A DNA stretch of 64,000 nucleotides from contig CP136066.1 of NCBI GenBank assembly GCA_032622095.1, forward strand, positions 64,264,609-64,328,608. Direction: 5' to 3'. Within the stretch, counting starts at the first letter, position 1. Every line of letters begins with the position of its first letter. Position numbers and translations under genes: made by a program. The DNA is from Siphonodentalium dalli (taxonomy: Eukaryota; Mollusca; Scaphopoda; Gadilida; Siphonodentaliidae). Positions 46,601-50,654 of the stretch are shown piece after piece. The notes below the pieces were generated by a model. It made no database searches. It saw only the letters and a list, made by a program, of their open reading frames with translations, and was not told the origin of the DNA.

Positions 46601-47934
46601 ACGAGTCGTTATCCCATATGGAGCCCCATGCAGAGCGAACGATGCGCTGATGACTATCGTCTGCTTGGGTCCGTGTGAGGCTCCATACAGTAGTGTTATA
46701 TAAAGGAACCATTTCTATACTAAATACTTATTGAAGAGTAGTTCCCTTGCGAACTGTTCAGATAATACGTTCTATAATCGTCGTTTATTGAACTTATTAT
46801 CTGAACATTTCCCACCAACGAATATGAATAATTCTGCTCTTGTATTATCTGTTTGTCTTCATGTCGTCTGCTTTTATGACCTGAATACCCCTCCAAATGA
46901 ATAATATAGCGTTCCAATGTATGCTTTTATAACTGAATGGGGTAATCCAGTTTTAAATTAATGACATAATATTTCTATCATTTATAAATTCTTGGCTTAT
47001 TTCAGATTCGAATGGTTGTTTCTTGCCGAATTGTAAATCCCCAGGCACGGCCATTCCGGGAGGAATCCCGCTTGCTGAAACTCCCACCATGGTCATGTTG
47101 ACATTCGACGATGGCGTCAACACATGGGGTAACTTGAATATATTCAAAGAGCTGGACAACGAAAATTATAAAAATCCCAACGGCTGCCGTGCAAAATTCA
47201 CCTTCTACATATCGGGAGATAATACAGAGTACCACACAGCGGTAAAATATGTCTATACTGAGAAACATCAGATCGCATCCCACAGTATATCGCACAAATT
47301 TCCAAAGAACTGGTGGTCTCAAGCAACATACGGTGAATACTTCGACGAAATTATCGGGATGAAAAACCGACTGGTCACAAACGCCGGAATACCCTCGGAT
47401 GAAATCAACGCCATGAGAGTACCTTTCCTCGAAGTGGGCGGGAACAACATGTTTGACATGCTTGTCGAGAATGGTTTCCGGTACGATTCTTCAATGGTTG
47501 CTCGTACTTTGTCCTGGCCGTTTACGATTGACCAGCCAGTGGTTGAAGAGTGGTGTAATTTGAACGTGAACTGCCCCACGAAGCTCTATCCCGGATTCTG
47601 GGAGGTCCCGTTGAACCGGTTCGTTACACTGGATGGCGGGTCTTGCGCATTGGCGGACGATTGTAACGTAAACCCACAGACAGCACAAGGCGTTAAAGAT
47701 TATTTGGATTTGAACTTTAAGAAGCATATCAACCACAACAAGGTCCCACTCGGAATTTATATCCATACCACGTGGTTTAACAGGAACGCGGGCAGTCTGC
47801 AAGGGTTGAAAGATTTCCTACGCGAGATGTCGACCAGACCTGACGTGTGGCTACTTTCGACCAATCAGATGCTTGATTGGGTACAGAATCCGAAACCGAT
47901 ATCACAGGATTTTCCCAGTTCTTGGGGTTGCTAG
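7791..47934 (+). CDS. Secreted chitin deacetylase-like protein: signal peptide, CBM14, SRCR, 3x CBM14, NodB deacetylase (seven exons)
   Basis: Assembled exons: 7791-7839, 17088-17348, 20882-21184, 34170-34406, 37886-38122, 41596-41826, 47006-47934. All introns are GT-AG and all six junctions are phase 1. The sum is 2247 nt, 748 residues plus TAG. Layout: signal peptide 1-17, CBM14 20-71 then Thr-rich 76-103, SRCR about 106-203, CBM14/Thr modules 205-283, 284-362 and 363-439, NodB domain about 470-735. Polysaccharide deacetylases of this family remove acetyl groups from chitin outside the cell, and CBM14 modules bind chitin, so the protein probably acts on a cuticle, peritrophic or shell matrix. 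Arthropod relatives carry CBM14 and LDLa; here SRCR takes the LDLa position and CBM14 is multiplied. Introns are 2.7-13 kb and full of transposons. Additional phase-1 exons could have been missed. The exon chain is inferred without transcript data. Confidence 0.75.
7840..8392 (+). other. Intron 1, first part: nothing recognised
   Basis: AT-rich intronic sequence. CATGGAAATTCGTAATTTAAT-like text near 8080-8100 also occurs at 14320-14340, a dispersed repeat. No gene seen. Confidence 0.4.
8393..8899 (+). CDS. 168-aa acidic/basic low-complexity ORF inside intron 1
   Basis: Complete ATG-to-TAG frame of 168 residues. It begins with a Lys run and a [19 protein letters not shown] segment. A Pro/Ser-rich middle follows ([10 protein letters not shown]), then acidic patches with repeated (E/D)PSP motifs (EPEPSPS, VEPSPTT, DEPSPTS), and a strongly basic tail ([13 protein letters not shown]) that could be a nuclear localisation signal. 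From memory, TPS-x3-RD-x2-R-like segments occur in ORFs of invertebrate mobile elements, so it may be an element-derived ORF rather than a host gene. The base composition (GC-richer, GA-rich) differs from the surrounding intron. No catalytic domain is visible and function is unknown. It could also be an unrecognised exon, though no splice sites in phase 1 were obvious. Confidence 0.45.
   Translation: MNKKKKKTPSMKKRDAERLAAWKAKKSTGTPPVDSAHTAEIPAQSAQGMESSPPPSPPPTRPDVDTENEDEDPSDFVPKTPEYTEPEPSPSTKDEAVGSMRGSDSDWEEEVEPSPTTQEMEEHRQKMREIFGDTEDSSDEDEPSPTSPYCAPPSKKKRKESKKKKKKQ
8900..9990. other. Intron 1: no gene; dispersed repeat fragments
   Basis: About 9065-9160 (TTTACTTCTCACGTC...GCATGTTTCCGT...TTCTGGCACCATGTG) recurs inverted at 14365-14460. 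About 9560-9870 resembles parts of 4130-4250 and 34740-35080 (TGTTGTTTTTGT..., ATATAATACGGAATA-GTT..., TCTGGGC-TTC), so it is an old dispersed repeat. No supportable coding region. Confidence 0.45.
9991..10389. mobile_element. piggyBac-like MITE (family P), copy c
   Basis: The left flank TTGA (9991-9994, a one-base decay of TTAA) and right TTAA (10386-10389) enclose CCCTTTACCCAACA...GTTGGGTAAAGGG. Both ~70-bp palindromes are intact (about 10143-10212 and 10292-10360), and the spacer and the conserved GGCTGTTGAAGCTTTATTTG-type subterminal segment are present. Confidence 0.75.
10530..10790. mobile_element. hAT-like element (family D), copy 2, inverted fragment
   Basis: AATTAGTGGGGAATTGTTGT, TTTCCTACCTTTTTTGGTC and CTGAAATGGCCATAAGTTGG correspond in reverse to the family D body at 5500-5640. 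It includes a G14 tract (10698-10711). No intact termini found. Confidence 0.45.
10880..11484. repeat. Duplicated ~118-bp segment, filled copy
   Basis: 10880-10989 plus 11474-11484 matches 12200-12318 (AACAATGAAATAATTGTCCA, GGCTACAGGCGTCGTCG, GTTATAGATATTAGCCACG, GAAATTAACAATACCACA). Here the match is split by the MITE at 10990-11469; the other copy is unsplit. Confidence 0.8.
10990..11469. mobile_element. TTAA-targeting MITE (family B), copy 1, with readable empty site
   Basis: The element begins AGGTACTCAATCCGAT and ends ATCGGATTG-type sequence closing TTCGGATTGAGTACCT. It is flanked by TTAA at 10986-10989 and 11470-11473. The paralogous segment at 12301-12315 reads GAAATTAACAATACC without the insert, directly showing a TTAA duplication. 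Longer inner inverted repeats (GGCTTCGGGGGTCAAAAATA, GATTCGAGTCGAGGAA) pair across the element. No transposase. Confidence 0.85.
11609..12004. mobile_element. MITE related to family P (copy d) with different ends
   Basis: Inverted ends CGGGATTTTTTTTACCCTGT and its complement (closing 12004) enclose two copies of the same ~70-bp palindrome (11628-11697, about 11917-11985). Between them is a GGAGCCCCACA...GGGGCTCT module that resembles 46617-46690 and 34438-34502. The TTAA-CCCTTT terminus of family P is absent, so this is a variant or a composite. Confidence 0.6.
12200..12318. repeat. Duplicated ~118-bp segment, empty-site copy
   Basis: Unsplit copy of 10880-11484. TTAA at 12305-12308 is the unoccupied target of MITE B. 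The sequence diverges after CAATACCACA. Confidence 0.8.
12330..12880. repeat. Dispersed repeat family E, copy 1
   Basis: Matches 50655-51220 in the same orientation over about 550 bp (AATGTAAACAAACCGAGATTT, ACTGAAATTAGCCAAATAAT, GATAGTAACGCTGGGG, CATGTCGATTTC-AATTCGGCGGAT, TTTCGTTAAATGCAGTCGTT). No coding capacity. Class not recognised. Confidence 0.7.
12959..14154. mobile_element. Foldback element with ~255-bp inverted arms
   Basis: 12959-13213 and 13899-14154 are inverted copies with only scattered mismatches (arms open with ATTTTCGCATTCCCGCTAAT). The ~685-bp centre has no coding region. The layout suggests a long-TIR or foldback DNA transposon; no clear target duplication was found. Confidence 0.7.
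14155..14947. other. Intron 1: no gene seen
   Basis: Contains an inverted relative of 9065-9160 at about 14365-14460. No other feature supported. Confidence 0.4.
14948..16527 (-). pseudogene. Non-LTR retrotransposon (CR1/jockey-like) reverse transcriptase remnant
   Basis: On the minus strand the region encodes, in pieces, [61 protein letters not shown], the intact catalytic FADDTTLY, then [30 protein letters not shown] and a C-terminal [26 protein letters not shown] region reaching 14959. A stop codon replaces the residue before DLSKAF (near 16025), a frameshift lies near 16045 and a stop near 15690. The 5' part, including any endonuclease, is missing: it abuts the 22-bp minisatellite. It sits antisense in intron 1 of the deacetylase gene. 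Confidence 0.85.
16543..16971. repeat. 22-bp minisatellite, about 19.5 units
   Basis: The unit AATTAAGAGATACGTAAG(G/T)CTT repeats head-to-tail with 22-bp period. Variants are G/C at the CGTAAG/CGCAAG position and GGCTT/GTCTT/GACTT. Each junction makes TTAATTAA. It sits between the truncated LINE and exon 2 (acceptor 116 bp further). Confidence 0.95.
17088..17348 (+). CDS. Exon 2: CBM14 (peritrophin-A) chitin-binding domain with Thr-rich tail
   Basis: The acceptor CCAG ends at 17087 and the donor G|GTATGT starts at 17349; both borders are phase 1, length 261 nt. Six cysteines follow the CBM14 spacing C-x13-C-x5-C-x9-C-x12-C-x7-C, with the conserved aromatic/Pro signature CPGALFFNP. The tail is almost pure Thr with a few Ile, encoded by ACA/ACG/ATA codons, and likely to be O-glycosylated. 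Expected role: anchoring the enzyme to chitin. Confidence 0.85.
17400..17443. repeat. Triplicated Helitron terminus
   Basis: TTATTATAATTACCAGGGGTTT-like sequence occurs three times in a row with ~21-22 bp spacing (CCAG at 17401, 17422 and 17444). The last is the 3' end of the minus-strand H2 element. The first lies about 50 bp past exon 2's donor. Confidence 0.65.
17444..17843 (-). mobile_element. Helitron-like element (family H2), copy 2
   Basis: In minus orientation it starts TCTATATAAAACCCAAG (17843 downwards). It ends with the hairpin CCCATCA-TTT-TGATGGG, then CAAACCCCTGG followed by T (CTGG at 17447-17444). The hairpin stem differs from copy 1 by paired changes. Body motifs are shared with 5842-6309. 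Non-coding. Confidence 0.65.
18082..18840. mobile_element. Long-TIR element (family C), copy 1
   Basis: Left arm about 18082-18245 (GGCTGCGGACACACGTACCA, GCGATGGCATAGTAGGTGTG, ATATGCCATAGCAAGCCATG) pairs with the right arm about 18660-18840 in inverted orientation. The centre (18250-18650) has no gene. Other copies or ends are at 52505-52670 and 54310-54935. Confidence 0.65.
18895..18918 (+). repeat. G24 homopolymer
   Basis: Uninterrupted run of 24 G. One of nine G tracts of 14 or more on this strand (5349, 7297, 10698, 18895, 28091, 36681, 40396, 44074, 61958). Confidence 0.95.
18974..19430. mobile_element. MITE family B, copy 2 (right end decayed)
   Basis: The left end AGGTACTCAATCCGATC follows TTAA (18970-18973). 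Inner motifs CAGCTTTGATGGGTGGGTTC-TTCGACTCGAATCA and CCCCGAAGTCAAAGAAATAG mark the opposite half. The right terminus is not intact, so the end is approximate. Confidence 0.6.
19555..20243 (+). mobile_element. Helitron-like element (family H1), copy 2
   Basis: The 3' end reads GGCCGGACGAAGTCGGGTCCACCTG-CTAG-T with CTAG at 20240-20243. The body has repeated GATTT(C)GA(C/T)GGG, GACGGGTCAAATCGTGACC and CAATTC-AGGTCAAATCG motifs. It opens with a TG-rich microsatellite (19555-19686). The minus-strand relative at 45182-46060 shares the termini and GATGAACTCGAAAACGG-CGA. No transposase. The 5' boundary is approximate. Confidence 0.6.
20244..20881 (+). other. Intron 2, last part: nothing recognised
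   Basis: No gene or clear repeat. The 3' end has a pyrimidine-rich TTCGGCTTTTTTCAG acceptor for the SRCR exon. Confidence 0.45.
20882..21184 (+). CDS. Exon 3: SRCR domain
   Basis: 303 nt, phase 1 at both ends, donor A|GTAAGT. It encodes VRLVGG, then [48 protein letters not shown] and [12 protein letters not shown], the complete scavenger receptor cysteine-rich consensus. It has six cysteines, as in group A domains, although it is encoded by one exon, which is usual for group B. SRCR modules are extracellular protein- or glycan-binding domains. Phase and strand fit the deacetylase gene; membership is inferred from that and not from a transcript. Confidence 0.85.
21185..21734 (+). other. Intron 3, first part: nothing recognised
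   Basis: No gene or known repeat seen. Confidence 0.4.
21735..22025. repeat. Segment shared with the triplicated CBM14 units
   Basis: Matches 36793-37085 and the equivalents in units 2 and 3: GTTAACC-TT-GC-CTGCG..., TGAACATCTT-C--TTTATTTTCA-GTGACATAAATC, TTGTTTATATCG-TGTTTAACATGTTAT, CGACAAATATCGGC-TG. Diverged, roughly 80 percent by eye. Either a dispersed repeat or intron sequence carried by an ancient duplication. Confidence 0.65.
22291..22442. repeat. Hairpin with ~75-bp arms
   Basis: 22291-22365 is the reverse complement of 22369-22442 with a few mismatches and almost no loop (GCGGCT-GCA-AGCCGC at the tip). It lies in intron 3. Confidence 0.9.
22779..23630 (+). pseudogene. Decayed ORF region with acidic Ser/Glu-rich C-terminus; 22-bp tandem repeat inside
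   Basis: Broken frames read through a first section ([20 protein letters not shown]..., ending 23099), then an internal stretch of TTTCAAAAA repeats (23205-23290). In another frame, about 23300-23630, comes [17 protein letters not shown], repeated [10 protein letters not shown] units (23371-23420), one stop (TGA near 23466) and [21 protein letters not shown] up to TAA. A 22-bp GTGTTATCCATCGAGTCGGTCA repeat (x3) occupies 22840-22907. The acidic composition and sustained frame suggest a once-coding gene or element ORF. No family recognised. Confidence 0.35.
23636..24870. other. Intron 3: no gene seen
   Basis: AT-rich. CTGTACATATTA-CAG-TTATC occurs twice about 60 bp apart (23929 and 23980), a small duplication. 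No supportable feature otherwise. Confidence 0.4.
24871..25809 (-). CDS. 312-aa protein with one C2H2 finger and degenerate N-terminal repeats, unknown function
   Basis: Complete ATG-to-stop frame on the minus strand, antisense within intron 3 of the deacetylase gene. Residues about 25-105 contain four to six degenerate units with the core Q-Q-N-(G/A)-M-K-Y followed by charged residues and Pro-Gly. At about 120-145 lies a C2H2-like finger, [23 protein letters not shown] (Cys in the last position). A Lys/Arg-rich segment (KLKRKL, NKKIKL) follows, then a helical, charged C-terminal half. The intact frame of this length argues for a real or recently active gene. The upstream ~240 bp is shared with 63515-63720, which points to a mobile or multicopy origin. 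No known enzyme motif. Function not assigned. Confidence 0.55.
   Translation of the reverse strand: MDLKAATPDTLRLRQNVLKEDTNQHMGEWNGMKYNLQKDREHPDEQNGMKKHTKDTDTQGQQNAMKYDDRELPGQQKGIAYNYIVPQGQHNDYTNDIRPPGELDEINKKNRQNIDIREDMSYPCNDCGLFFEDHYDVQRHVKNWCQENKLKRKLTEDTDDSQNKKIKLNEDEYFKSLCDESRDKTHEEWSDIVDTYKENGSKETEARVQADKDLKSKDMKQFMTGYAMTIFAYLQLRNGTLHNRVMDKVDKYLNNGYGECDAVKMSILKYKPMLEKFMDENFINMIFSFSLYIYKRGESEWIIGNCRVRNNT
25862..26100. repeat. Upstream module shared with 63515-63720
   Basis: TGACTCTCGATGGCGAAATC, TTTATCGCCGA, AGTAAATATTTACAATT-AGCGTA, ATGTTTTCT-TGGA, GTTAGTAGAATG and TATCAGTTTCACGCAC are shared in order and orientation. Here it lies just upstream of the minus-strand 312-aa ORF and could contain its promoter. 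Confidence 0.7.
26334..26420. repeat. Hairpin with ~36-bp arms
   Basis: TTACACTCACACATGCATTC...GGAACATGC (26334-26369) pairs with GCATTCATGTCCCACAACGC...TGTAAA (26382-26420). The loop is about 12 bp. Non-coding. Confidence 0.85.
26664..27459 (+). pseudogene. LINE ORF1 (coiled-coil RNA-binding protein), frameshifted near its start
   Basis: An ATG at 26664 opens MNTRSDKKS and then a stop. The main frame, without its own ATG, runs from about 26690 to TGA 27459 for roughly 250 residues, so a one-base change in the A run near 26682-26688 separates them. The first half is heptad-rich ([37 protein letters not shown]), a trimeric coiled coil in L1 relatives. The second half has [22 protein letters not shown] and [15 protein letters not shown], matching the RRM-like region of L1 ORF1p. 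It normally coats the element RNA. Confidence 0.8.
28184..31981 (+). pseudogene. LINE ORF2 (endonuclease and reverse transcriptase), broken
   Basis: Endonuclease motifs: [32 protein letters not shown] and SDHAPI. RT motifs: [60 protein letters not shown] and [20 protein letters not shown], typical of the L1/Tx1 clade. The catalytic YADD box reads QYADES, the second Asp replaced by Glu. Frameshifts occur near 28590, near 29490 and near 31260, and further stops near 31490 and 31690. A C-terminal [15 protein letters not shown] segment (about 31580) is the remains of the zinc knuckle. A G15 tract (28091-28105) precedes it. Confidence 0.85.
32320..33524 (+). other. Intron 3, before the triplicated units: nothing recognised
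   Basis: AT-rich, no gene. Begins with the LINE's 3' target sequence. Confidence 0.4.
34170..34406 (+). CDS. Exon 4: CBM14 module with Thr linker
   Basis: Acceptor TTGCAG (34169) and donor G|GTAAGT (34407); 237 nt, phase 1 both sides. Cysteine pattern C-x12-C-x5-C-x10-C-x12-C-x7-C with the conserved CSPGLFFN. Directly before the third cysteine is an extra one (WYCC), giving seven. The linker is mainly Thr encoded by ACC, 21 Thr in all after TPVTTPEP. Confidence 0.85.
34414..34630. mobile_element. Small TTAA-bounded piggyBac-like MITE next to the splice donor (unit 1)
   Basis: TTAACCCTTTCACGACC... and ...GGTCGAGCCAAGAAAGGGTTAA are inverted ends with TTAA at 34414-34417 and 34627-34630. The insert begins at the 8th base of the intron and leaves GTAAGT intact. 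It contains a decayed version of the family P palindrome (34528-34592) and a GCCCCACA...TGTGTGAGGCTCC pair. Copies at 38130-38346 and 41834-42055. Confidence 0.7.
35085..35549. mobile_element. piggyBac-like MITE (family P), copy e (unit 1)
   Basis: TTAA at 35085-35088 and 35546-35549. The left end has an inserted TA (TTAATACCTTTACCC). Two intact palindromes (35115-35184, 35328-35396) are separated by a longer spacer with duplicated AAAAATGTTAAAAAATGTAAG. Confidence 0.75.
37886..38122 (+). CDS. Exon 5: CBM14 module with Thr linker
   Basis: Identical in predicted protein to exon 4, including the WYCC extra cysteine and the linker; same acceptor and donor, phase 1-1. Its inclusion adds 79 residues without changing frame. 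Confidence 0.85.
38130..38346. mobile_element. Small TTAA-bounded MITE next to the splice donor (unit 2)
   Basis: Copy of 34414-34630 carried by the tandem duplication. Confidence 0.7.
38801..39265. mobile_element. piggyBac-like MITE (family P), copy f (unit 2)
   Basis: Copy of 35085-35549 with TTAA at 38801-38804 and 39262-39265. One palindrome arm has CTCCTATA instead of CTCTTATA. Confidence 0.75.
41596..41826 (+). CDS. Exon 6: CBM14 module with shorter Thr linker
   Basis: 231 nt, phase 1-1, same splice sites. Differs from exons 4 and 5 by Asn to Asp before the last cysteine, Pro to Ser in the linker and loss of two linker codons. The extra cysteine (WYCC) is kept. Joins to the deacetylase exon to make GAT (Asp). 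Confidence 0.85.
41834..42055. mobile_element. Small TTAA-bounded MITE next to the splice donor (unit 3)
   Basis: Copy of 34414-34630 with a small insertion near 42030. Confidence 0.7.
42510..42973. mobile_element. piggyBac-like MITE (family P), copy g (unit 3)
   Basis: Copy of 35085-35549 with TTAA at 42510-42513 and 42970-42973. Confidence 0.75.
44583..45178 (-). mobile_element. Possible Helitron-like element adjoining family H1
   Basis: In minus orientation it begins TCTATATATATAACATAGTA, then repeated GTCTGTC motifs. It ends at the unit 3 breakpoint with ACCCCTGGATATA. The TC start fits a Helitron 5' end, but no clear 3' hairpin was identified. A GACAGACATA-CCT--TCTTTTATATAT motif occurs twice (44617, 44775). 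No coding region. Confidence 0.35.
45182..46060 (-). mobile_element. Helitron-like element (family H1), copy 3
   Basis: Minus-strand 3' end is CCCGGACGAAGTCGGGTCACCTT-CTAG-T (CTAG at 45185-45182). It shares GACGGGTCAAATCGTGACC, GTACTTTTGTCGGGTAC, CGATTTCGATGAAACTTGGT and GATGAACTCGAAAACGGC with copy 2, ending near a short CA repeat. Confidence 0.6.
46061..47005 (+). other. Intron 6, last part: repeats, no gene
   Basis: A GGAGCCCCATGCAG...GTGTGAGGCTCC module (46617-46690) is related to those in MITE d and the units. CCATTTCTATACTAAATACT occurs twice (46577, 46708). A hairpin TGTTCAGATAATA.../...TATTATCTGAACA lies at 46755-46807. The acceptor TTATTTCAG ends at 47005. Confidence 0.5.
47006..47934 (+). 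CDS. Exon 7: NodB-type polysaccharide (chitin) deacetylase domain, terminal exon
   Basis: Phase 1 acceptor, frame open to TAG at 47932-47934; 308 complete codons. Catalytic motifs of carbohydrate esterase family 4 are present: TFDDG (47101-47115; first Asp acts as base, second binds metal), HSISH (His at 47281 and 47293, metal ligands), RVPF (47416, motif 3, Phe where Tyr is common), DSSM (47484) and HTTW (His at 47764, motif 5). The segment before the domain, [21 protein letters not shown], matches the linker of arthropod chitin deacetylases. All expected catalytic residues are in place, so the enzyme is predicted to be active on chitin. Confidence 0.9.
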
Positions 47935-48146
47935 GAGACAGCAATAGGATACACCGACGAGAATTTACGTCATAATTTGCTCGATAATAACAGCACGTCC
48001 GGCATATTAAAGATATCAATCAGCAAACTAGATTAATGAGCTATCCCAATCCCAACAACCCCTAGCGGACGGAAGTCACTTGAACACTCTAAGCCATATT
48101 TATATGGTGACGGGATTCATAGTGAGTTATTGAAGCTAATGGGATC

Positions 48147-48504
48147 GTTGTCGTAACGTTTTATACACAAATGCACACCAGTCGCGAGATTGAAATGTTG
48201 CCGTAAATAATTGCCGTCTGCTTCAATTCAGACTATTTTTCTTCCGTAGTTCTGATAAAGGCATTCTTTTATCACAATGACGAAACTGCAATAAAATTGA
48301 TCATCGGTCGCATATTGATCTTAGTACCGGTATTAAACAGGGACCGAAATAACTGAATGGTTATTTGATCGATGAATGGAAGAAAATCAACTTACAAAAT
48401 ATATCAACACGTGTGCATTTACGTAGAAAACACTACGACAATAACCCTGTGACGTGACACCACGCGAGACTGGTGTGCATTTATGTATAAAACATTACGA
48501 CAAC
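48147..48504. repeat. Inverted repeat (~42-bp arms) downstream of the deacetylase gene
   Basis: GTTGTCGTAACGTTTTATAC...CAGTCGCGAG (48147-48188) pairs with CGCGAGACTGGTGTGCATTT...TACGACAAC (48463-48504). A partial third copy of the arm lies at 48412-48446. It may lie in the 3' untranslated region. Confidence 0.7.
48290..48295 (+). terminator. Candidate polyadenylation signal of the deacetylase gene
   Basis: AATAAA 356 bp after the stop codon, the first convincing hexamer in that interval. Its use is inferred. Confidence 0.4.
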
Positions 48505-48637
48505 GACCCCATTAGCGTTATTGAAATTGATACATAGATCATTCGTTATTGTTTTTGATTGAATAATTTTTATTGATGAAGAGAACGACGGATACTCACT
48601 TCGATATGAGACATCATATCGGCATTTTCGAGTAAAT

Positions 48638-48811
48638 CATGACGTGTATAAATGTCCCAGTCCCTCACCTATATATGACACGATAACTGAGTGTCTTAAG
48701 AACAATTTATTGATAAATACCTGTCATGACGTATATAAATGCCCCAGTCCCTCACCTATATACGACACGATAACTGAGTGTCTTAAGAACAATTTAGTGA
48801 TTGATACCAGT
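48638..48811. repeat. 87-bp tandem duplication with TGACGT-TATA motifs
   Basis: Units at 48638-48724 and 48725-48811 share CATGACGT(G/A)TATAAATG(T/C)CCCAG, CCTCACCTATATA-GACACG and TGTCTTAAGAACAATTTA with few differences. Confidence 0.9.
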
Positions 48812-48949
48812 ATTTTTGGATTATGAGAAAATAAACTAACTGAATCGGACTGAATCGAATCAACATGAGTACATGTATAGTTAATTAACATATGAGAAAT
48901 ATTGATAAAATATATACATAATCCGAATTAACGCTCCATAATTGCTATT

Positions 48950-49486
48950 TCTATGGCTTCGGGGGCAAAACAAATATTTTATTTGAGTCGAGGAACCCAC
49001 CCATCAAAGCTCAGAGTTATCAGATATCGATTTTTGAAATCTGTTATTTTTCACCACCTGGAATATTTTACGGCCTATAAATAAATAACAGTTTTGTATA
49101 GCGTAAAATCCACCGAAGTGCTCTAAAACGCTTGACATGTTAAACATAAAATGCAATTGCAAATATAAGACATAATTATGCTCATCAACAAAACGGTATG
49201 TTAGACGTTATAAAAATACAGAAGCGCATAAAATCATGAATCGAAGAAATTATTAAAAGTTACTGGTAAATATTCGACCAACCGACCGACGTATTCTCGA
49301 TACCAAATCGCGTTGAACAAGATGTTGATATAGAACACGTTTTGGAAAATTTTATGCTAGAGTTGACAGTTGTTGGTATTATTTTTTAGTAATCAGTCGA
49401 TTCTGATAACTAAAGCGTCTTTTGAAGAGATGTTGTTGTTGTTGGAATATGATGATACGGGGACCATCGAATCGGATTGTACTCCT
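48950..49486. mobile_element. MITE family B, copy 3
   Basis: Inner motifs GGCTTCGGGGGCAAAACAAA, GAGTCGAGGAACCCACCCAT and AAAGCTCAGAGTTATCAGAT. The right end is ...ATCGGATTGTACTCCT before TTAA (49487-49490). The left terminus is worn. Confidence 0.6.
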
Positions 49487-49506
49487 TTAACTGTACAAAC
49501 CAGCTT

Positions 49507-49888
49507 TTAACCCTTTACCCAACAAAACGGCCATGTGCCAATGTATTCTCTTATATATGCGAGTCGACCATAGGTCGCCTCGCATATATAAGAGAATGCA
49601 TTGGCTTAACACATATTAAAAATGATAAAATTGTCAAAGAATGTAGAAAAATATTATAAAAATTGTTAAAAAATGTAAGAAAAAATTATAAAATTGTTAA
49701 AGAATATAAGAAAAAATGGTAAAAAGTGTTTTTTTAGGCCAATGCATTCTCTTATATGCGAGGCGACCTATGGTAGACTTGCATATATAAGAGAATGTAT
49801 TGGCACATGGCATAACTGTAACTATCACAATGTGGTCAATGAGCCGGTTCCAATGATATCCATATTTGTATGGTTCTATTGAGACAGA
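49507..49888. mobile_element. piggyBac-like MITE (family P), copy h, right end truncated
   Basis: TTAACCCTTTACCCAACAAAACGGCC starts at 49507. Both palindromes are present (the second partly shortened, 49738-49803). At 49888 the sequence switches inside GAGACAGA to a family B end, so the right TIR is missing. Confidence 0.7.
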
Positions 49889-49969
49889 TAACTAAAGCGT
49901 CTTTTGAAGAGATGTTGTTGTTGGAATATGATGTTAAGGGGACCATCGAATGGGATTGTGTACCTTTAA
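49889..49969. repeat. Second family B right-end fragment
   Basis: TAACTAAAGCGTCTTTTGAAGAGATG...GGACCATCGAATGGGATTG, ending TTTAA at 49965-49969, repeats 49405-49490. The truncated MITE h therefore lies between two family B ends. Confidence 0.7.
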
Positions 49970-50654
49970 AGGAACAGGTGACCGCCGAACATATTTTAAT
50001 GCTACATATAAATGAATATACAACAATTGGGATTGGGATATATACACATACCAAAATATATACACTTAGATTTGTCCCGCTCCCATGTGAACAAACAAGA
50101 GTTACATGTAGAGGGGCACCGACCGGACTAGATTATGCCATGAATCTCTACTCTATACCTGACGCCCGTAGAGATCATATTCCACCAGCACAAAACCTGG
50201 GAACTTGTTTTATATTGCAACAGGGAAGTTTATAATATTGAAATAAAAACAGTGCAGGTAATGAATTTCTCAGTTATTATCCATACTTTAATAATGTATT
50301 TCACTGCAGGTGAAGGTACCAACTTGAAATTTCACGATTTAATTGACTTTGTGAGCAATTTTGCTTTGCGTCGATATAATCATGGAATTTCTCCCGGGTA
50401 ATTAATTCATGTATTTTTTGCGATATCGGCTCACAAAAGTCACAAAAGAAGCACACAGTCTCAAGCTGGGACCACCCAGAGGCGTTATTTCGCTAAAATC
50501 CGATTCAGATTCTGGATTCAGATTACAGATTGGTCCCCGTACGACTTGGTTCGGCAAAAGAACAGACCAGAAATTGGCAGAATCAGTAAACGAACAGACC
50601 GTAATCTCAATTTCGTGGTAATCCGATTGGGATTCGGATTCCGATTACGGACTC
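49970..50654. other. No gene seen
   Basis: Contains ATTCGGATTCCGATTACGGA-type simple sequence (about 50500-50660), with a related piece at 52270-52340. No supported coding region. Confidence 0.4.

Noticed and set aside
49870-50235. 121-codon plus-strand frame
   Set aside because: It starts within the truncated MITE and runs through the family B end; no domain or start context.
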